NCBI RefSeq assembly: GCF_028598555.1
Contig: NZ_JAQRFN010000017.1
Span: 1-64,000, forward strand
DNA: 64,000 bases
Direction: 5' to 3'
Source of the DNA: Xenorhabdus anantnagensis
GTDB taxonomy: Bacteria > Pseudomonadota > Gammaproteobacteria > Enterobacterales > Enterobacteriaceae
Part shown: positions 43,894 to 52,735 of the stretch, one piece after another
Layout: each line of letters starts with the position of its first letter
How positions within the stretch are numbered: position 1 is the first letter of the stretch
Translations under genes and position numbers: made by a program
The notes under the pieces: model-generated
Told to the model about the DNA's origin: nothing
Seen by the model: the letters and a program-made list of their open reading frames with translations, nothing else
Database searches by the model: none

Positions 43894-45597
43894 TCAGTAC
43901 TGCCAGTTCAGGCTGAAATTGACGTGGGCGTGGTCAGTTTTAAAGCCATCCGGTTTGGAAAACGGCGTACCGACCGACACGTCATAGGCCAGATCCGCCG
44001 GGCGAATATTCCCTTTCAGGCCGACAACGCCGCCCGCCAGGGTGCGCCCGATACTCATTTCTGATCCCTGTCCGCCCACCCGGCCGTAATCCGCCCCCAG
44101 ATAAAGCTGCTGGTCAGGCATTGGGGTCTGCCATGACAGCGTATTACGCAGCGTCCAGCCCTCATCGGCACTCAACGTGCGTTCGCCATCAAAACCGCGC
44201 ACCGTCCAGCGGCTGCCGATACTGAACTGATCCTGTGGGGTCAGCGGGGTGTTGCTCCATTGTTTCTGGTATTCCATCCGGTGCTGAAAGGACTGGTTAC
44301 CCAGCTTAAAGGGCGTATTCAGTGCCACCGATAACTGGATAATGTCGGATTTTGCCGTGGCGTAGTTTAAGGACGATTTATCATTGCGCTCTTCATACGC
44401 CGGCAGCGCGCCAAACCAGCGGGTACCTTTTTGATAACGGATGCCCGCATCCAGTATCGCCGTGCCGATATAATGGCGGTGATCCAGCCCCAGGCTCCAG
44501 CTGCTGGTGCGACGTTTCTGGCTGTCAATTTCAGTTTGTTGCATGAAATTGCGGGTTTCGCGTACATTCACGCCATAAATCAATGTGGTTTTTGAACGGG
44601 CATTACGATGCAGGACACGGCTTAATTGCGCGTTCAGGCTGCGGCTTTTTCCGCGATATCGGGCATCTCCGTTGAGTGCCGGCACGGTTTGCATATAGTT
44701 ATATTTGCTGCCGGTGACGGCAAACTGCCAGTAACCGAACGGCAACGAATAATGCGCGGTATAGTTGGTGGAATCTTTGCGGCGGGAAAAAGCCAAATCA
44801 CGGCTCAGGGAGAGATAAAACAGGTCACTGAGCGACGTCGGGTTATCCAGCGCCAGCATCAGCCCGCCCTGCGTGCGTCCGGTGGTTTTGGTCCCGCAGT
44901 TATCCACCCAGGCTCCCACATGCCATAAACGCGACTGCTGGCGTTTAATCACGATATCGCTCTCGCCCGGCTGTTCACCCGGCACCAGCTCCATTGACGC
45001 CTGAACATTGGGGATGCGCTGAAGGTTTTCCAGGCCTTGCTCGATATCCCGCAAATCCAGCACATGGCCATTATGGGCCGGCATCGCGGTATACAGCGTC
45101 GCGTATTTATCCGACTCCTCGGTATAGCGTACCTGCCGGATTTTGCCGGTGACAACATTGAGTTGCAGTTCGCCCTGACTCAGATCCTGCTCCGGTGCCA
45201 GAATACGGGTGGTCACCCAGCCGTGGGAAATCAGCCGGTTCTGCATCGTGCTCATCAGGAGACCAATCCCCTGCGCCCCCAGACAGTGCCCGCTGGCCTG
45301 ATTTGCCAGCCGTTGTAACGGCACCCAGTGCGGCAGGTCTTCCCGGCCGGACAAAGTGACGTTCTGGATCACAAAACAGGGCGATTCGGTGGGAAATGTC
45401 AATACAGACGTGGATACCGTATCAGCCGAAAGCCGCACTGTCGGTGCCCTGGCTTCCAGACGCTGTTCCAATGCCTGTTGTTGCTGTTTTTGATGAATAA
45501 AGGGTTGGTCATCTGCCTGCACAGGCAGAGAAGCAAAGTACTCACCGGAGTATGTGCTGTTAATGTCATCCATCTGCCTGCACAGGCAGAGAAGCAA
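43894..45597 (-). CDS. cdiB: Two-partner secretion outer-membrane transporter CdiB, signal peptide out of frame
   Basis: Encodes 567 residues in this frame. It has POTRA-type domains (CFVIQNVTLSGREDLPHWVP; NRLISHGWVTTRILAPEQDL) and an Omp85/FhaC beta-barrel (WTVRGFDGERTLSADEGWTL; YLGADYGRVGGQGSE; C-terminal LNWQY). The signal peptide MATVTRSNLFAGVAGWAVFA followed by SLPVQAD is encoded at 45652-45566 but ends in TGA, because a 61-bp insertion shifts the frame. Without it the protein would read SLPVQADDQPFIHQ. An ATG at 45573 overlaps that TGA, so translation of the barrel may continue, but without an export signal. In this state CdiA export should fail. Confidence 0.9.
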   Translation of the reverse strand: MLLCLCRQMDDINSTYSGEYFASLPVQADDQPFIHQKQQQQALEQRLEARAPTVRLSADTVSTSVLTFPTESPCFVIQNVTLSGREDLPHWVPLQRLANQASGHCLGAQGIGLLMSTMQNRLISHGWVTTRILAPEQDLSQGELQLNVVTGKIRQVRYTEESDKYATLYTAMPAHNGHVLDLRDIEQGLENLQRIPNVQASMELVPGEQPGESDIVIKRQQSRLWHVGAWVDNCGTKTTGRTQGGLMLALDNPTSLSDLFYLSLSRDLAFSRRKDSTNYTAHYSLPFGYWQFAVTGSKYNYMQTVPALNGDARYRGKSRSLNAQLSRVLHRNARSKTTLIYGVNVRETRNFMQQTEIDSQKRRTSSWSLGLDHRHYIGTAILDAGIRYQKGTRWFGALPAYEERNDKSSLNYATAKSDIIQLSVALNTPFKLGNQSFQHRMEYQKQWSNTPLTPQDQFSIGSRWTVRGFDGERTLSADEGWTLRNTLSWQTPMPDQQLYLGADYGRVGGQGSEMSIGRTLAGGVVGLKGNIRPADLAYDVSVGTPFSKPDGFKTDHAHVNFSLNWQY

Positions 45598-45598
45598 A
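45510..45598. repeat. 28-bp direct repeats flanking a 33-bp spacer in cdiB
   Basis: Identical 28-bp copies at 45510-45537 and 45571-45598 (CATCTGCCTGCACAGGCAGA and eight more bases) are separated by 33 bp with no similarity to the gene around it. Each copy itself contains CTGCCTGCACAGGCAG, a palindrome. The 61-bp period is not a multiple of three. Loss of one repeat plus the spacer would restore the cdiB signal peptide frame exactly. Confidence 0.9.
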
Positions 45599-45652
45599 TA
45601 CAGCCCATCCGGCCACCCCGGCGAACAGGTTGCTGCGCGTTACTGTTGCCAT

Positions 45653-45990
45653 AATTGAACCAATAAGATACTTAATTATTATTGAATGATTTTGAGAAAA
45701 ATACGCGAAAGGGTATTATGGTCGAAATTGGTTTATTTTCAATCAGACCAATCACAAGATGATCAAAAAGACGGGGATTTAGACTAATAAACTGTCATTA
45801 TGCAACAAAATAGCAATGAATTAACATTAATTAAACATATTGCGTATGGCATGGAGCATATTCGTCGGCATTTTGCCTATTCCAAAAACACAATCCCGAC
45901 CAATATGATTAGAAAAAATAACAAATGATGTGTTTTTCAGAGTATTCTGACGGGGCAGTAATCCTCCTTTATGACAAAAAACGGGTCTCA
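45653..45990. other. Intergenic region between cdiB and ICE genes
   Basis: AT-rich and 338 bp long, without a credible gene. On the minus strand it must contain the promoter for cdiBCAI; candidate AT-rich boxes exist, but I cannot assign them by eye. No strong ribosome site precedes the signal-peptide ATG at 45652. Confidence 0.45.
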
Positions 45991-46056
45991 CTATTTTCCT
46001 TTGGACAACACCTTCTGCATCACCATCTGCCCGAACATGCCCGCAGATTGCCTGAC

Positions 46057-47505
46057 CTATCCTACGCCCTGGCTCATCATACCTGCCATATCCCCCATCC
46101 GCACACCAGCCCACGCTAATGCGCCCAACCAGACCATCGGCAGCACAATAAACAGCGTACCCATCACCAGCCCCATGATTAAATCGTCCGAGGTATTCTG
46201 AATGCCCGCCAGATTAAACAGGCTGTGAGTGTCCGAGCCGTACAGGGCTTCCAGCAAATGGCTGTCCAGCCAGCGCGCCAGTTCCCACCAGAACGTCAGG
46301 AAATTCAGCGCGAAAATCACAAAAGTCAGCGTGAAGACGGTCTTAAACTCATACGCGGCAAACAGCAGGATCAACGGGATTAAGATATACAGCGCCATCA
46401 GGATCACCGCCTGCATCATTGGCAGAGCCTGACGCACCGCGTCGAACATCGGCATGCCGAGTAATCCGCCCAATAGAGCACCAGCCGAAGCACCAATCCG
46501 GTTAGATCCATCTAACAAGCCGGGATCGGCATTGCCGCCATAGCCGGCATAGACATAACCCTCCTGAGAAACTGTCAGATTCACCGGACTGACCAGACGG
46601 CGGATCACCGCTTCCTGATAGGTCTGCGTACTTTTGCCCAGTATTTTCAGTGTTGCAAACAGGCGCAGCCACAAGCCCGGATCGGCCTGTGCCACTACCC
46701 GGTCTTTCAGGCCGGTTTTGGCGGCTGACCACCAGGTTTTGCAGTAAGGATATCCACCCTGCCCGGTATCAGGCCGTCCATTGTCCCGGCTCGCCTGCCA
46801 CGGAAAGCCGGCTCTGGGCGTGCGCGATTGCAGGGTATTGTAATCACCGGCTAAAAACATTAGGCTGCCCAGCCAGTCAATATCACTCAGGGTAGCCGGA
46901 TCGGTAGTTTTCCCCTGATCGCGTTGTTTCCACTGATAAAGTGCCAACGCATAACAATCGTGGGTGAAATCCTGTAACTCCGCCGCCAGTGCCGGGTTGC
47001 TGATACGGGTATGCTGTACTTCAAAACGCAGTTGCCGTAAATCCGGCCGACAGGGAATAGAGGCCACTGCTGCCTGCGTTACCCCCTTGGACAACCGGTG
47101 TACCACCGCCCACCAGAGGGGTACAGCTGCCGTCTGATTATTCAGGCTGGACATCACCGGTGCATAACCACTGCTATCCGGTGCTTTCGGTGTCCAGGTG
47201 CCACAACTTTTGGCACGGGACGGGTCGTACTGAAGGGTCGTCAGGCTGACATTGACCAGCGGCACACAACACACCACCATGACGAAAAAAGCGCAGTACA
47301 GGGTGTTTTCAATCCGGGCGAGCGACTGTAATCCACCATTGCCCTCTTCTTCGCCACCTTCACGCACTTTCAACCAAATGGCTATTACCTTTATCACTAA
47401 AGGAAGAGTAAACAGCCCGGTTGCAATCAGAATTTGCCATAATCCGTTATTAACGACCCAACCAAGCAACGTCAGAAAATATTCCAGATAGCTGTTGGTG
47501 GTCAT
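46057..47505 (-). CDS. traG: TraG N-terminal-domain conjugation protein (PFGI-1-type ICE)
   Basis: Encodes 482 residues. It has an N-terminal membrane segment (WQILIATGLFTLPLVIKVIA), a periplasmic domain with paired cysteines (SCGTWTP, IPCRPD, DCYALA, YCKTWW), then three or four hydrophobic segments (AVILMALYILIPLILLFAAY; TLTFVIFALNFLTFWW; LIMGLVMGTLFIVLPMVWLG). This matches the TraG_N mating-pair stabilisation proteins of GI-type ICEs. It ends at TAG 46057. The same frame then continues VRQSAGMFGQMVMQKVLSKG to a second stop at 45991, so the true C-terminus may have been lost to one nonsense change. It is in an operon with the next four genes. Confidence 0.88.
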   Translation of the reverse strand: MTTNSYLEYFLTLLGWVVNNGLWQILIATGLFTLPLVIKVIAIWLKVREGGEEEGNGGLQSLARIENTLYCAFFVMVVCCVPLVNVSLTTLQYDPSRAKSCGTWTPKAPDSSGYAPVMSSLNNQTAAVPLWWAVVHRLSKGVTQAAVASIPCRPDLRQLRFEVQHTRISNPALAAELQDFTHDCYALALYQWKQRDQGKTTDPATLSDIDWLGSLMFLAGDYNTLQSRTPRAGFPWQASRDNGRPDTGQGGYPYCKTWWSAAKTGLKDRVVAQADPGLWLRLFATLKILGKSTQTYQEAVIRRLVSPVNLTVSQEGYVYAGYGGNADPGLLDGSNRIGASAGALLGGLLGMPMFDAVRQALPMMQAVILMALYILIPLILLFAAYEFKTVFTLTFVIFALNFLTFWWELARWLDSHLLEALYGSDTHSLFNLAGIQNTSDDLIMGLVMGTLFIVLPMVWLGALAWAGVRMGDMAGMMSQGVG

Positions 47506-47840
47506 GTTGTTCCCTCAACATGGCCTGACAGGGCATATTCACCCAGCAGAATAAACAGCAGGCTGACCACCATCATCCTTATCAGCGTTGCGTGGTGTCC
47601 CGCCTGATGTTTTACTCTTTGCCAGATTTTCCGGCTGCCCCAGCCCAGTGCGGCATACAAACATAGCCGCCAAACTAACCAAAATTTGCCGGTTGCTGTC
47701 ATCCAGCGGTGAAGCCGGGTAATATTTTCTGCCTGATACAGCCCGACCCAACCTGTCGCTACAGTGATAACCATCATCAAAGCGATGACCAGTGATAACA
47801 CGACACCTTTTCTTAATCCTGAACGCTTCTCTGCCATCAT
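47502..47840 (-). CDS. Small membrane protein of the ICE conjugation operon
   Basis: Encodes 112 residues, overlapping traG by 4 bp. It has two or three transmembrane segments (GVVLSLVIALMMVITVATGW; LVWRLCLYAALGW; MMVVSLLFILLGEYALSG). Short hydrophobic proteins occupy this place in PFGI-1/SPI-7-type transfer clusters. Specific function unknown. Confidence 0.7.
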   Translation of the reverse strand: MMAEKRSGLRKGVVLSLVIALMMVITVATGWVGLYQAENITRLHRWMTATGKFWLVWRLCLYAALGWGSRKIWQRVKHQAGHHATLIRMMVVSLLFILLGEYALSGHVEGTT

Positions 47841-47845
47841 ACGCC

Positions 47846-49282
47846 TTACCTGCGTTCACGGTTTGGGACTTCCAGCTGATAAAAGCGTGCATCGGTGCTG
47901 TCCGGGATTTGTTTTTGCGGATGCATTCTGATGCGCTGGGTGTCCCGCTCGATAATGGTCAGGATGGCATTGTGAGCCAGTTCGCGTTTCAGCTGCATCT
48001 CATTTTTTAACGCATTGATTTCCCGGTCCAGTGCCTCAATCCGCCGTTCGCCTTCTGCCAGCGCTTCTGATTGTGCCGCCGCATTGGGTTCGGACATGCC
48101 AGTGATGAGCATCCGCCGCATCAGCAACGCCGTCTCTGTGGTTTCTGCCATCGCCAGTTCGCCCGCCAAACGGGCTGTCAGTGCGGCCTTATCCGAATCA
48201 CGCTGCAACGCCTGAATGACACCCTGAGTCACAACCAGACTGCCGGTTTTCAGTTTCGCCAGATTTGCAGCCATCGGTTTTTCCGTGCCGCTGACCAGCT
48301 TCACCAGCTGTTCTGTATTGGTTTGGGTATGGGCTTCCAGCATCGGGGCAAACCCCGTGCCCGCGACTGTGGTGCCCGGCTGGTGTTTTTCACCACCACT
48401 GACACATTCTGCTGCCTGAGCACAGGTGCGGATGGCCCGGTCGCCCAGCACGCTGACCACCACTTCGGCCGCTTCTCGCGCACTGCTGAATTTACGGCAG
48501 GCACTGGCCCCACAATTTTGGGTGCTGACCGGCGACTGACTCAGTACCGGCAGCTGATTCATCATATTAAAGCCGGCACTGGCTAAATCGCGGGTCGGAC
48601 GAATGGCATTCTGCCCCTTGCCTCCCTGCCTTTGTCCGCCAATCCACGGATGTCCGCTGGCACCGGTCGCTTTGCTGCCGGCGTTATTGACGCGCACCGC
48701 ATCACCATCCCCGCTGTTGACCAGATTTTTATATTCCTGCAAGGCCGCCGATTGGGTCCATTTAGTGTTCTGCGCAAAATCCATCATTTTATTGGCCATC
48801 GCCCGGCAATTGAACTGGGCTTTGTCGAACGCCACATTGGCCTGCAAAACGCCGTTGGTCAGCATGTCATACAGTCCCGGATTGGCCCGTTGAATGACCA
48901 TGGCCGGCAGACTCGCCACTGCACCGGTCGCCCCCTGAATCACATCACTCATCAGGTTCTTGAACCCGGCCGTGATACCGTTCAACTGATTGCTGACGGT
49001 GGCTTTCAGGTCAAAATTGCCGCACATCAAATCCGAGCGCCAGCCCAGTTCTAATCCACCGAGTGTGGCTGAACCACTGCGACTGGCCGGTTCAGAAATT
49101 ACCGAACCGCCCCCCAGGGTATAGAACAGCGTATCGGACACCGCCCCGCTGGCTTCTGCCCCATAACCCAGTGCACTGCGGTTCACCTGCGGCAATGTCA
49201 GGGACAGCCCGGTAGCATTGGCTTGTGCCGAAGCGATGGCCAGCCCACCGGCTATCAGCCATAACGCGTTTCTTTTCATCAT
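47846..49282 (-). CDS. Integrating conjugative element protein, TIGR03755 (PFL_4711) family
   Basis: Encodes 478 residues with a signal peptide (KRNALWLIAGGLAIASAQANA). ALGYGAEASGAVSDTLFYTLGGGSVIS, LGLELGWRSDLMCGNFDLKA-like (LGGLELGWRSDLMCGNFDLK) and HPWIGGQRQGGKGQNAIRPT match the PFL_4711 family. These are TraH-like periplasmic components of the ICE type IV secretion system. The C-terminal third is coiled coil (AEGERRIEALDREINALKNE). It lies 5 bp before the small membrane gene and 14 bp after the TIGR03756 gene. It appears intact. Confidence 0.85.
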   Translation of the reverse strand: MMKRNALWLIAGGLAIASAQANATGLSLTLPQVNRSALGYGAEASGAVSDTLFYTLGGGSVISEPASRSGSATLGGLELGWRSDLMCGNFDLKATVSNQLNGITAGFKNLMSDVIQGATGAVASLPAMVIQRANPGLYDMLTNGVLQANVAFDKAQFNCRAMANKMMDFAQNTKWTQSAALQEYKNLVNSGDGDAVRVNNAGSKATGASGHPWIGGQRQGGKGQNAIRPTRDLASAGFNMMNQLPVLSQSPVSTQNCGASACRKFSSAREAAEVVVSVLGDRAIRTCAQAAECVSGGEKHQPGTTVAGTGFAPMLEAHTQTNTEQLVKLVSGTEKPMAANLAKLKTGSLVVTQGVIQALQRDSDKAALTARLAGELAMAETTETALLMRRMLITGMSEPNAAAQSEALAEGERRIEALDREINALKNEMQLKRELAHNAILTIIERDTQRIRMHPQKQIPDSTDARFYQLEVPNRERR

Positions 49283-49296
49283 TATTTATCCCTTTT

Positions 49297-50265
49297 TCAG
49301 ATATCCGTACTGCTGAGAAAACGCTGGCCACGCCGCTGGCAACAACTGTAAGGCTGCCACAGGGCATACGCCTGGTTGCCATTGCTTGCAGCCGAATGTT
49401 CCCCGTCAGGAAACACGGCGCAGGACTGACTTAACGTCGGTGATAACCGCTGCCATTGGTGATTTTTGGTGCCGGTATTTTCGGTGACCGATTCTGGCGG
49501 CCAGTAACCGGCGGTACGGGTGCCTTTCAGCGTCTGATAAACATGGGGCTGCCCGGCACGGGTGATGATATCCGCGACCCGTTGCGCGACCACAGCCGAT
49601 GCCTTGGCATCATCAGTCTGATTGACAAAGCCCGAGCGCGGATAAATAGTGCCCCACAGATTGGCGGCCATCTGGCTGCCCAGTTCCCGCTGACCGGGAA
49701 TGAGGGCTTCCGGATAAAACGATTCCGGCAGACCCGAGCGCCATACCACACTATCCAACGTACTGAGAAAATAAGGCATCAGCGGGGTGGCCGCACTGCG
49801 ACACGAATAACCGGGGATTTGCCCGCCTATCAGGCTGGTCGCAGGATGCCCGATGGCATCAGCATATTTAAAACGCAGACTGGTACGCCGTTGCCCGGCA
49901 ATCTGGACATTGTGATTTCCCCCGCCGGCATTCAGATGGGATAACGCCCCGGTGACCGTATTTTCCAACCCACCGGATAACTGACTGACCTGCGCCATTT
50001 CAGACCACGGATTGCCACCGGGCGCGTGATAGGTGGACACCACCGCGTCGGGGAGGTAATGGGTCACCTTAACCGATGTTTTCACGGTACAACCGTGCCA
50101 GCCACAGAGCAGCCAGTAACAGATACCACTGACCCGCCACTGAATACAGGACGGTGAAAGACTGCTGGCGACAATCTGGGCGGTGTTGATTGAAGCCTGT
50201 GTCACCGGAGAAAATGCCGCTATCAGGGTGATGAGTACAGGAAAAGTCACACGTTGAAGACTCAT
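49297..50265 (-). CDS. Integrating conjugative element protein, TIGR03756 (PFL_4710, TraU-like) family
   Basis: Encodes 322 residues with a signal peptide (VTFPVLITLIAAFSPVTQAS). SPSCIQWRVSGICYWLLCGW, then HGCTVKTSVKVTHYLPDAVV, is the cysteine-rich signature of TraU-like proteins, with GNPWSEM, YSCRSAATPLMPYFLSTLDS and a C-terminal YALWQPYSCCQRRG. It should be a periplasmic part of the conjugation machine, stabilised by disulfides. It overlaps the upstream gene by 4 bp. It appears intact. Confidence 0.87.
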   Translation of the reverse strand: MSLQRVTFPVLITLIAAFSPVTQASINTAQIVASSLSPSCIQWRVSGICYWLLCGWHGCTVKTSVKVTHYLPDAVVSTYHAPGGNPWSEMAQVSQLSGGLENTVTGALSHLNAGGGNHNVQIAGQRRTSLRFKYADAIGHPATSLIGGQIPGYSCRSAATPLMPYFLSTLDSVVWRSGLPESFYPEALIPGQRELGSQMAANLWGTIYPRSGFVNQTDDAKASAVVAQRVADIITRAGQPHVYQTLKGTRTAGYWPPESVTENTGTKNHQWQRLSPTLSQSCAVFPDGEHSAASNGNQAYALWQPYSCCQRRGQRFLSSTDI

Positions 50266-50670
50266 GGCTGATGTTGCTCCCTGAGTGCGCGGGCTTTTGC
50301 CACATCCGCTGTGCCATACACCACCTCCTTACCCTCAAAGACCACAGCCGGATACTTTTGCACATCTAATTGCCATGCCTGTACCACAGACCGATAAGCC
50401 TTGATCAGTTGTTGTTCTTGTTGGTGCCATTGGGGTGATTGGAGGGTTGCCTGTGCTTGCTTTGTGGCCTGCAGGGGATCGGCAGAGAGTTGAGCGAAGA
50501 TTTGCCTTTGCTGTTGTTCAGCAGTATCCAGCCAGACGACGCCAGACGACGTGACTGTCCGGCGTCAGATTTATCGGCGGGTGCTGATGATCGGTATACA
50601 CCACCGTTTTTGCCTGCCCCACTGAGGCAACCATCCATCCCAGCCAGAATAATATACAGCGCTTTCTCAT
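50262..50670 (-). pseudogene. TIGR03757-like ICE thioredoxin-fold protein broken by a 10-bp duplication
   Basis: From ATG 50670 (GGAGGAG upstream) the frame reads MRKRCILFWLGWMVASVGQA (signal peptide), then KTVVYTDHQHPPINLTPDSH and VVWRRLAGYC, then a stop. At 50531-50550 the 10-mer CCAGACGACG occurs twice in tandem. Removing one copy gives SHVVWLDTAEQQQRQIFAQL and continues through VQAWQLDVQKYPAVVFEGKE to a stop overlapping the next gene at 50262. That matches the PFL_4709/TIGR03757 family. The duplication is not in a homopolymer and looks genuine. Confidence 0.8.
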
Positions 50671-50909
50671 CTCCTCCTCCCGTATTGGTCAATAAACAGG
50701 AAGCATGTGGAAAAAACACGAAAAAATCAGCAAACAATTCTTTTTTGCATCAGATAAAAAAGATCCCTCACTTTCTCACGCTGTCCCCTCTCCTTTCGGA
50801 CTGTACGGGGATCATAAAAAAAGAATGACATTAATTAAATTAATCAATATGCAGATACAATAAGTCGCATTTTCTTATAACACACTCATTTAATATAAAC
50901 TTTCCACCC

Positions 50910-50940
50910 AAAGTGTCGATCAATAATGAATCGACACTTT
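50910..50940. terminator. 10-bp inverted repeat upstream of tssF
   Basis: AAAGTGTCGA (50910-50919) pairs exactly with TCGACACTTT (50931-50940) around an 11-base loop. There is no long T-run, so it could be an operator or a terminator shielding tssF. The remaining ~240 bp from 50671 hold no gene. Confidence 0.5.
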
Positions 50941-50962
50941 AGAGAAAAACAGAAAGGAATCG

Positions 50963-52699
50963 CTGTACCTGCAAGAACTGGCCTACCTGCGGGAGCTAGC
51001 CCGGCGTGGGGCGAAAGACTCGCCGCATCTGGCTGATTTTTTAACAGCCTCCCATGATCCCGATATTCAACGGACTTTTGAAGCTTTTGCCCTGTTGATT
51101 GCCCACTTACGGGATAAAGTCGAGGATGATTTTCCTGAAATTACCCACGGTATCCTGTCCCGCATCTGGCCGTCCGCCCTGAGTCCCATCCCGCCGACCA
51201 CGCTCATGCAGTTTCATCCCACCGATGGCGAGCATCAGGGGGTGGTTGATATCCCGGCAGGCACGCCGATCTCCGCCGATGTCAACGGGCAGTTACTCAC
51301 CTTTAACACCTGCCGGTTCCTGCATATTGAACCCCTGATTGTGTTGAACCGGGCCGTGAAAAAAACCGGCACACACAGCGAGATAGTGTTGACGCTCTGC
51401 CAGACGGGCACCCCTTCTCCCGTCTGGCAGAGCGGGGCATTGTCTTTTTTCCTCGGCTCAGACAATGAACGGGCAGCCCAGTTAAGCCTGTGGCTGGATC
51501 AACATATCTGTGAGATGCGTCTGAACGCACAGGGAGAGCAGCGAAAACTGAACTGTTTTCCTTATGGCTGGCACAACCTGTTCGATAATCCTCTCCTGCC
51601 GAGGGGAAAACACACGTATGCCGGCCTGCAATTACTGATGGAATATTATGCCCTGCCCCATCTGTATAATTTTATGACGGTCGATATCAGCAACAGTTGC
51701 CCTGAAGTCCCGCTAAATGCCAACGGCACCTTTGACCTCATTTTCCGTTTTCAGGGTGAATTACCACTGGAGAATATTGACGATGCCTTTATGCTCGGTT
51801 GTGTACCTGCCCTGCATCTGGAAATCCTGACCAGCTCTCCCCTGCCACTGGATGAAGGAAATCACCGTTATCCCCTGTCCCTTGGCGAGTCCGTGCAATT
51901 GTTCCGGCTGCGCGATATTCAGGTAGTTCAGCAGCCCGATGCAACACAACAACGGGGAAGCCCCTCCCGCTATCTGCCCATCGAACAGTTTACACCGTCA
52001 ACTCCCTGGCTGGCGGAAGACGACGAGCCTGAAACGTTTTACTATCTGTACCAGCGTGATTGTGATTTACTGGGCAGGCTCACACACCAACTGCATTTTT
52101 TTGACCTGACCGGCAAACCGGCTGAGTGCCTGCCCCCGCTGAGTGTTGTTGGCGATTTTCTGGGTTACCACCCCCAGGCCATGACCTTAAAACAAGGCGA
52201 AATTACTGTCACACAGGAAGGTTCTCCGGCCCATCTCCGCGTACGCAATATTCTTCCTGTCACCCCCGATTACCCACCGCTGTTACAGGACAATGTCGGC
52301 TGGCCGCTGATTTCCTGTCTTTCCAGCCCGCCTGCACTGTTATTCGCCACAGAAAGCCTGAAACATTTTCTCCGCCTGTTCGATCCCTACGCCGAATTCA
52401 ATCGCCCGCTGAGCCGCCATATCCGACGGCATATCGACGGCATTGTCCGTGTGGAAGAACACCTGACCGACCGCCTGAAACGCGACCGTCCTGTCCGGGG
52501 GCATTGGGTGGGACTCACACTCAATCCCGACTGTTACCACAATCCGGGGGAAATGTACCGTTTCTGCCGGTTAGTCAATGATGCCATGGCGTGTTTTATC
52601 AGTCAGTCCACCTTCGTCAAACTCGATGTTTACACCCCGGACAGCCGTGATGTTCTGTGGACGTTCCGGGAAGTCGACGGAACACGTGCAGAAATGTAA
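50963..52699 (+). CDS. tssF: T6SS baseplate protein TssF, no standard start codon
   Basis: The frame from 50963 encodes 578 residues, close to the usual TssF length. YLQELAYLRELARRGAKDSP, then DPDIQRTFEAFALLIAHLRD and DFPEITHGILSRIWPSALSP, is the TssF/VasA N-terminus, with later AKLNCFPYG-like and DPYAEFNRPLSRHI segments. In-frame stop TGA lies at 50929. Between it and YLQEL there is no ATG, GTG or TTG, only CTG 50963 after AAAGGA. An in-frame TTG at 51095 would remove the N-terminus. TssF is a core baseplate subunit, but TssE, TssG, TssK and the sheath genes are absent here. Confidence 0.85.
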   Translation: MYLQELAYLRELARRGAKDSPHLADFLTASHDPDIQRTFEAFALLIAHLRDKVEDDFPEITHGILSRIWPSALSPIPPTTLMQFHPTDGEHQGVVDIPAGTPISADVNGQLLTFNTCRFLHIEPLIVLNRAVKKTGTHSEIVLTLCQTGTPSPVWQSGALSFFLGSDNERAAQLSLWLDQHICEMRLNAQGEQRKLNCFPYGWHNLFDNPLLPRGKHTYAGLQLLMEYYALPHLYNFMTVDISNSCPEVPLNANGTFDLIFRFQGELPLENIDDAFMLGCVPALHLEILTSSPLPLDEGNHRYPLSLGESVQLFRLRDIQVVQQPDATQQRGSPSRYLPIEQFTPSTPWLAEDDEPETFYYLYQRDCDLLGRLTHQLHFFDLTGKPAECLPPLSVVGDFLGYHPQAMTLKQGEITVTQEGSPAHLRVRNILPVTPDYPPLLQDNVGWPLISCLSSPPALLFATESLKHFLRLFDPYAEFNRPLSRHIRRHIDGIVRVEEHLTDRLKRDRPVRGHWVGLTLNPDCYHNPGEMYRFCRLVNDAMACFISQSTFVKLDVYTPDSRDVLWTFREVDGTRAEM

Positions 52700-52735
52700 G
52701 CCATCACCCCATTACAACAAGGAGCACCACAAAAC

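Noticed and set aside
45827-46114. Minus-strand open frame of 95 codons next to traG
   Set aside because: It overlaps the traG 3' end in another frame and has no family-like features. The in-frame traG extension explains this DNA better.
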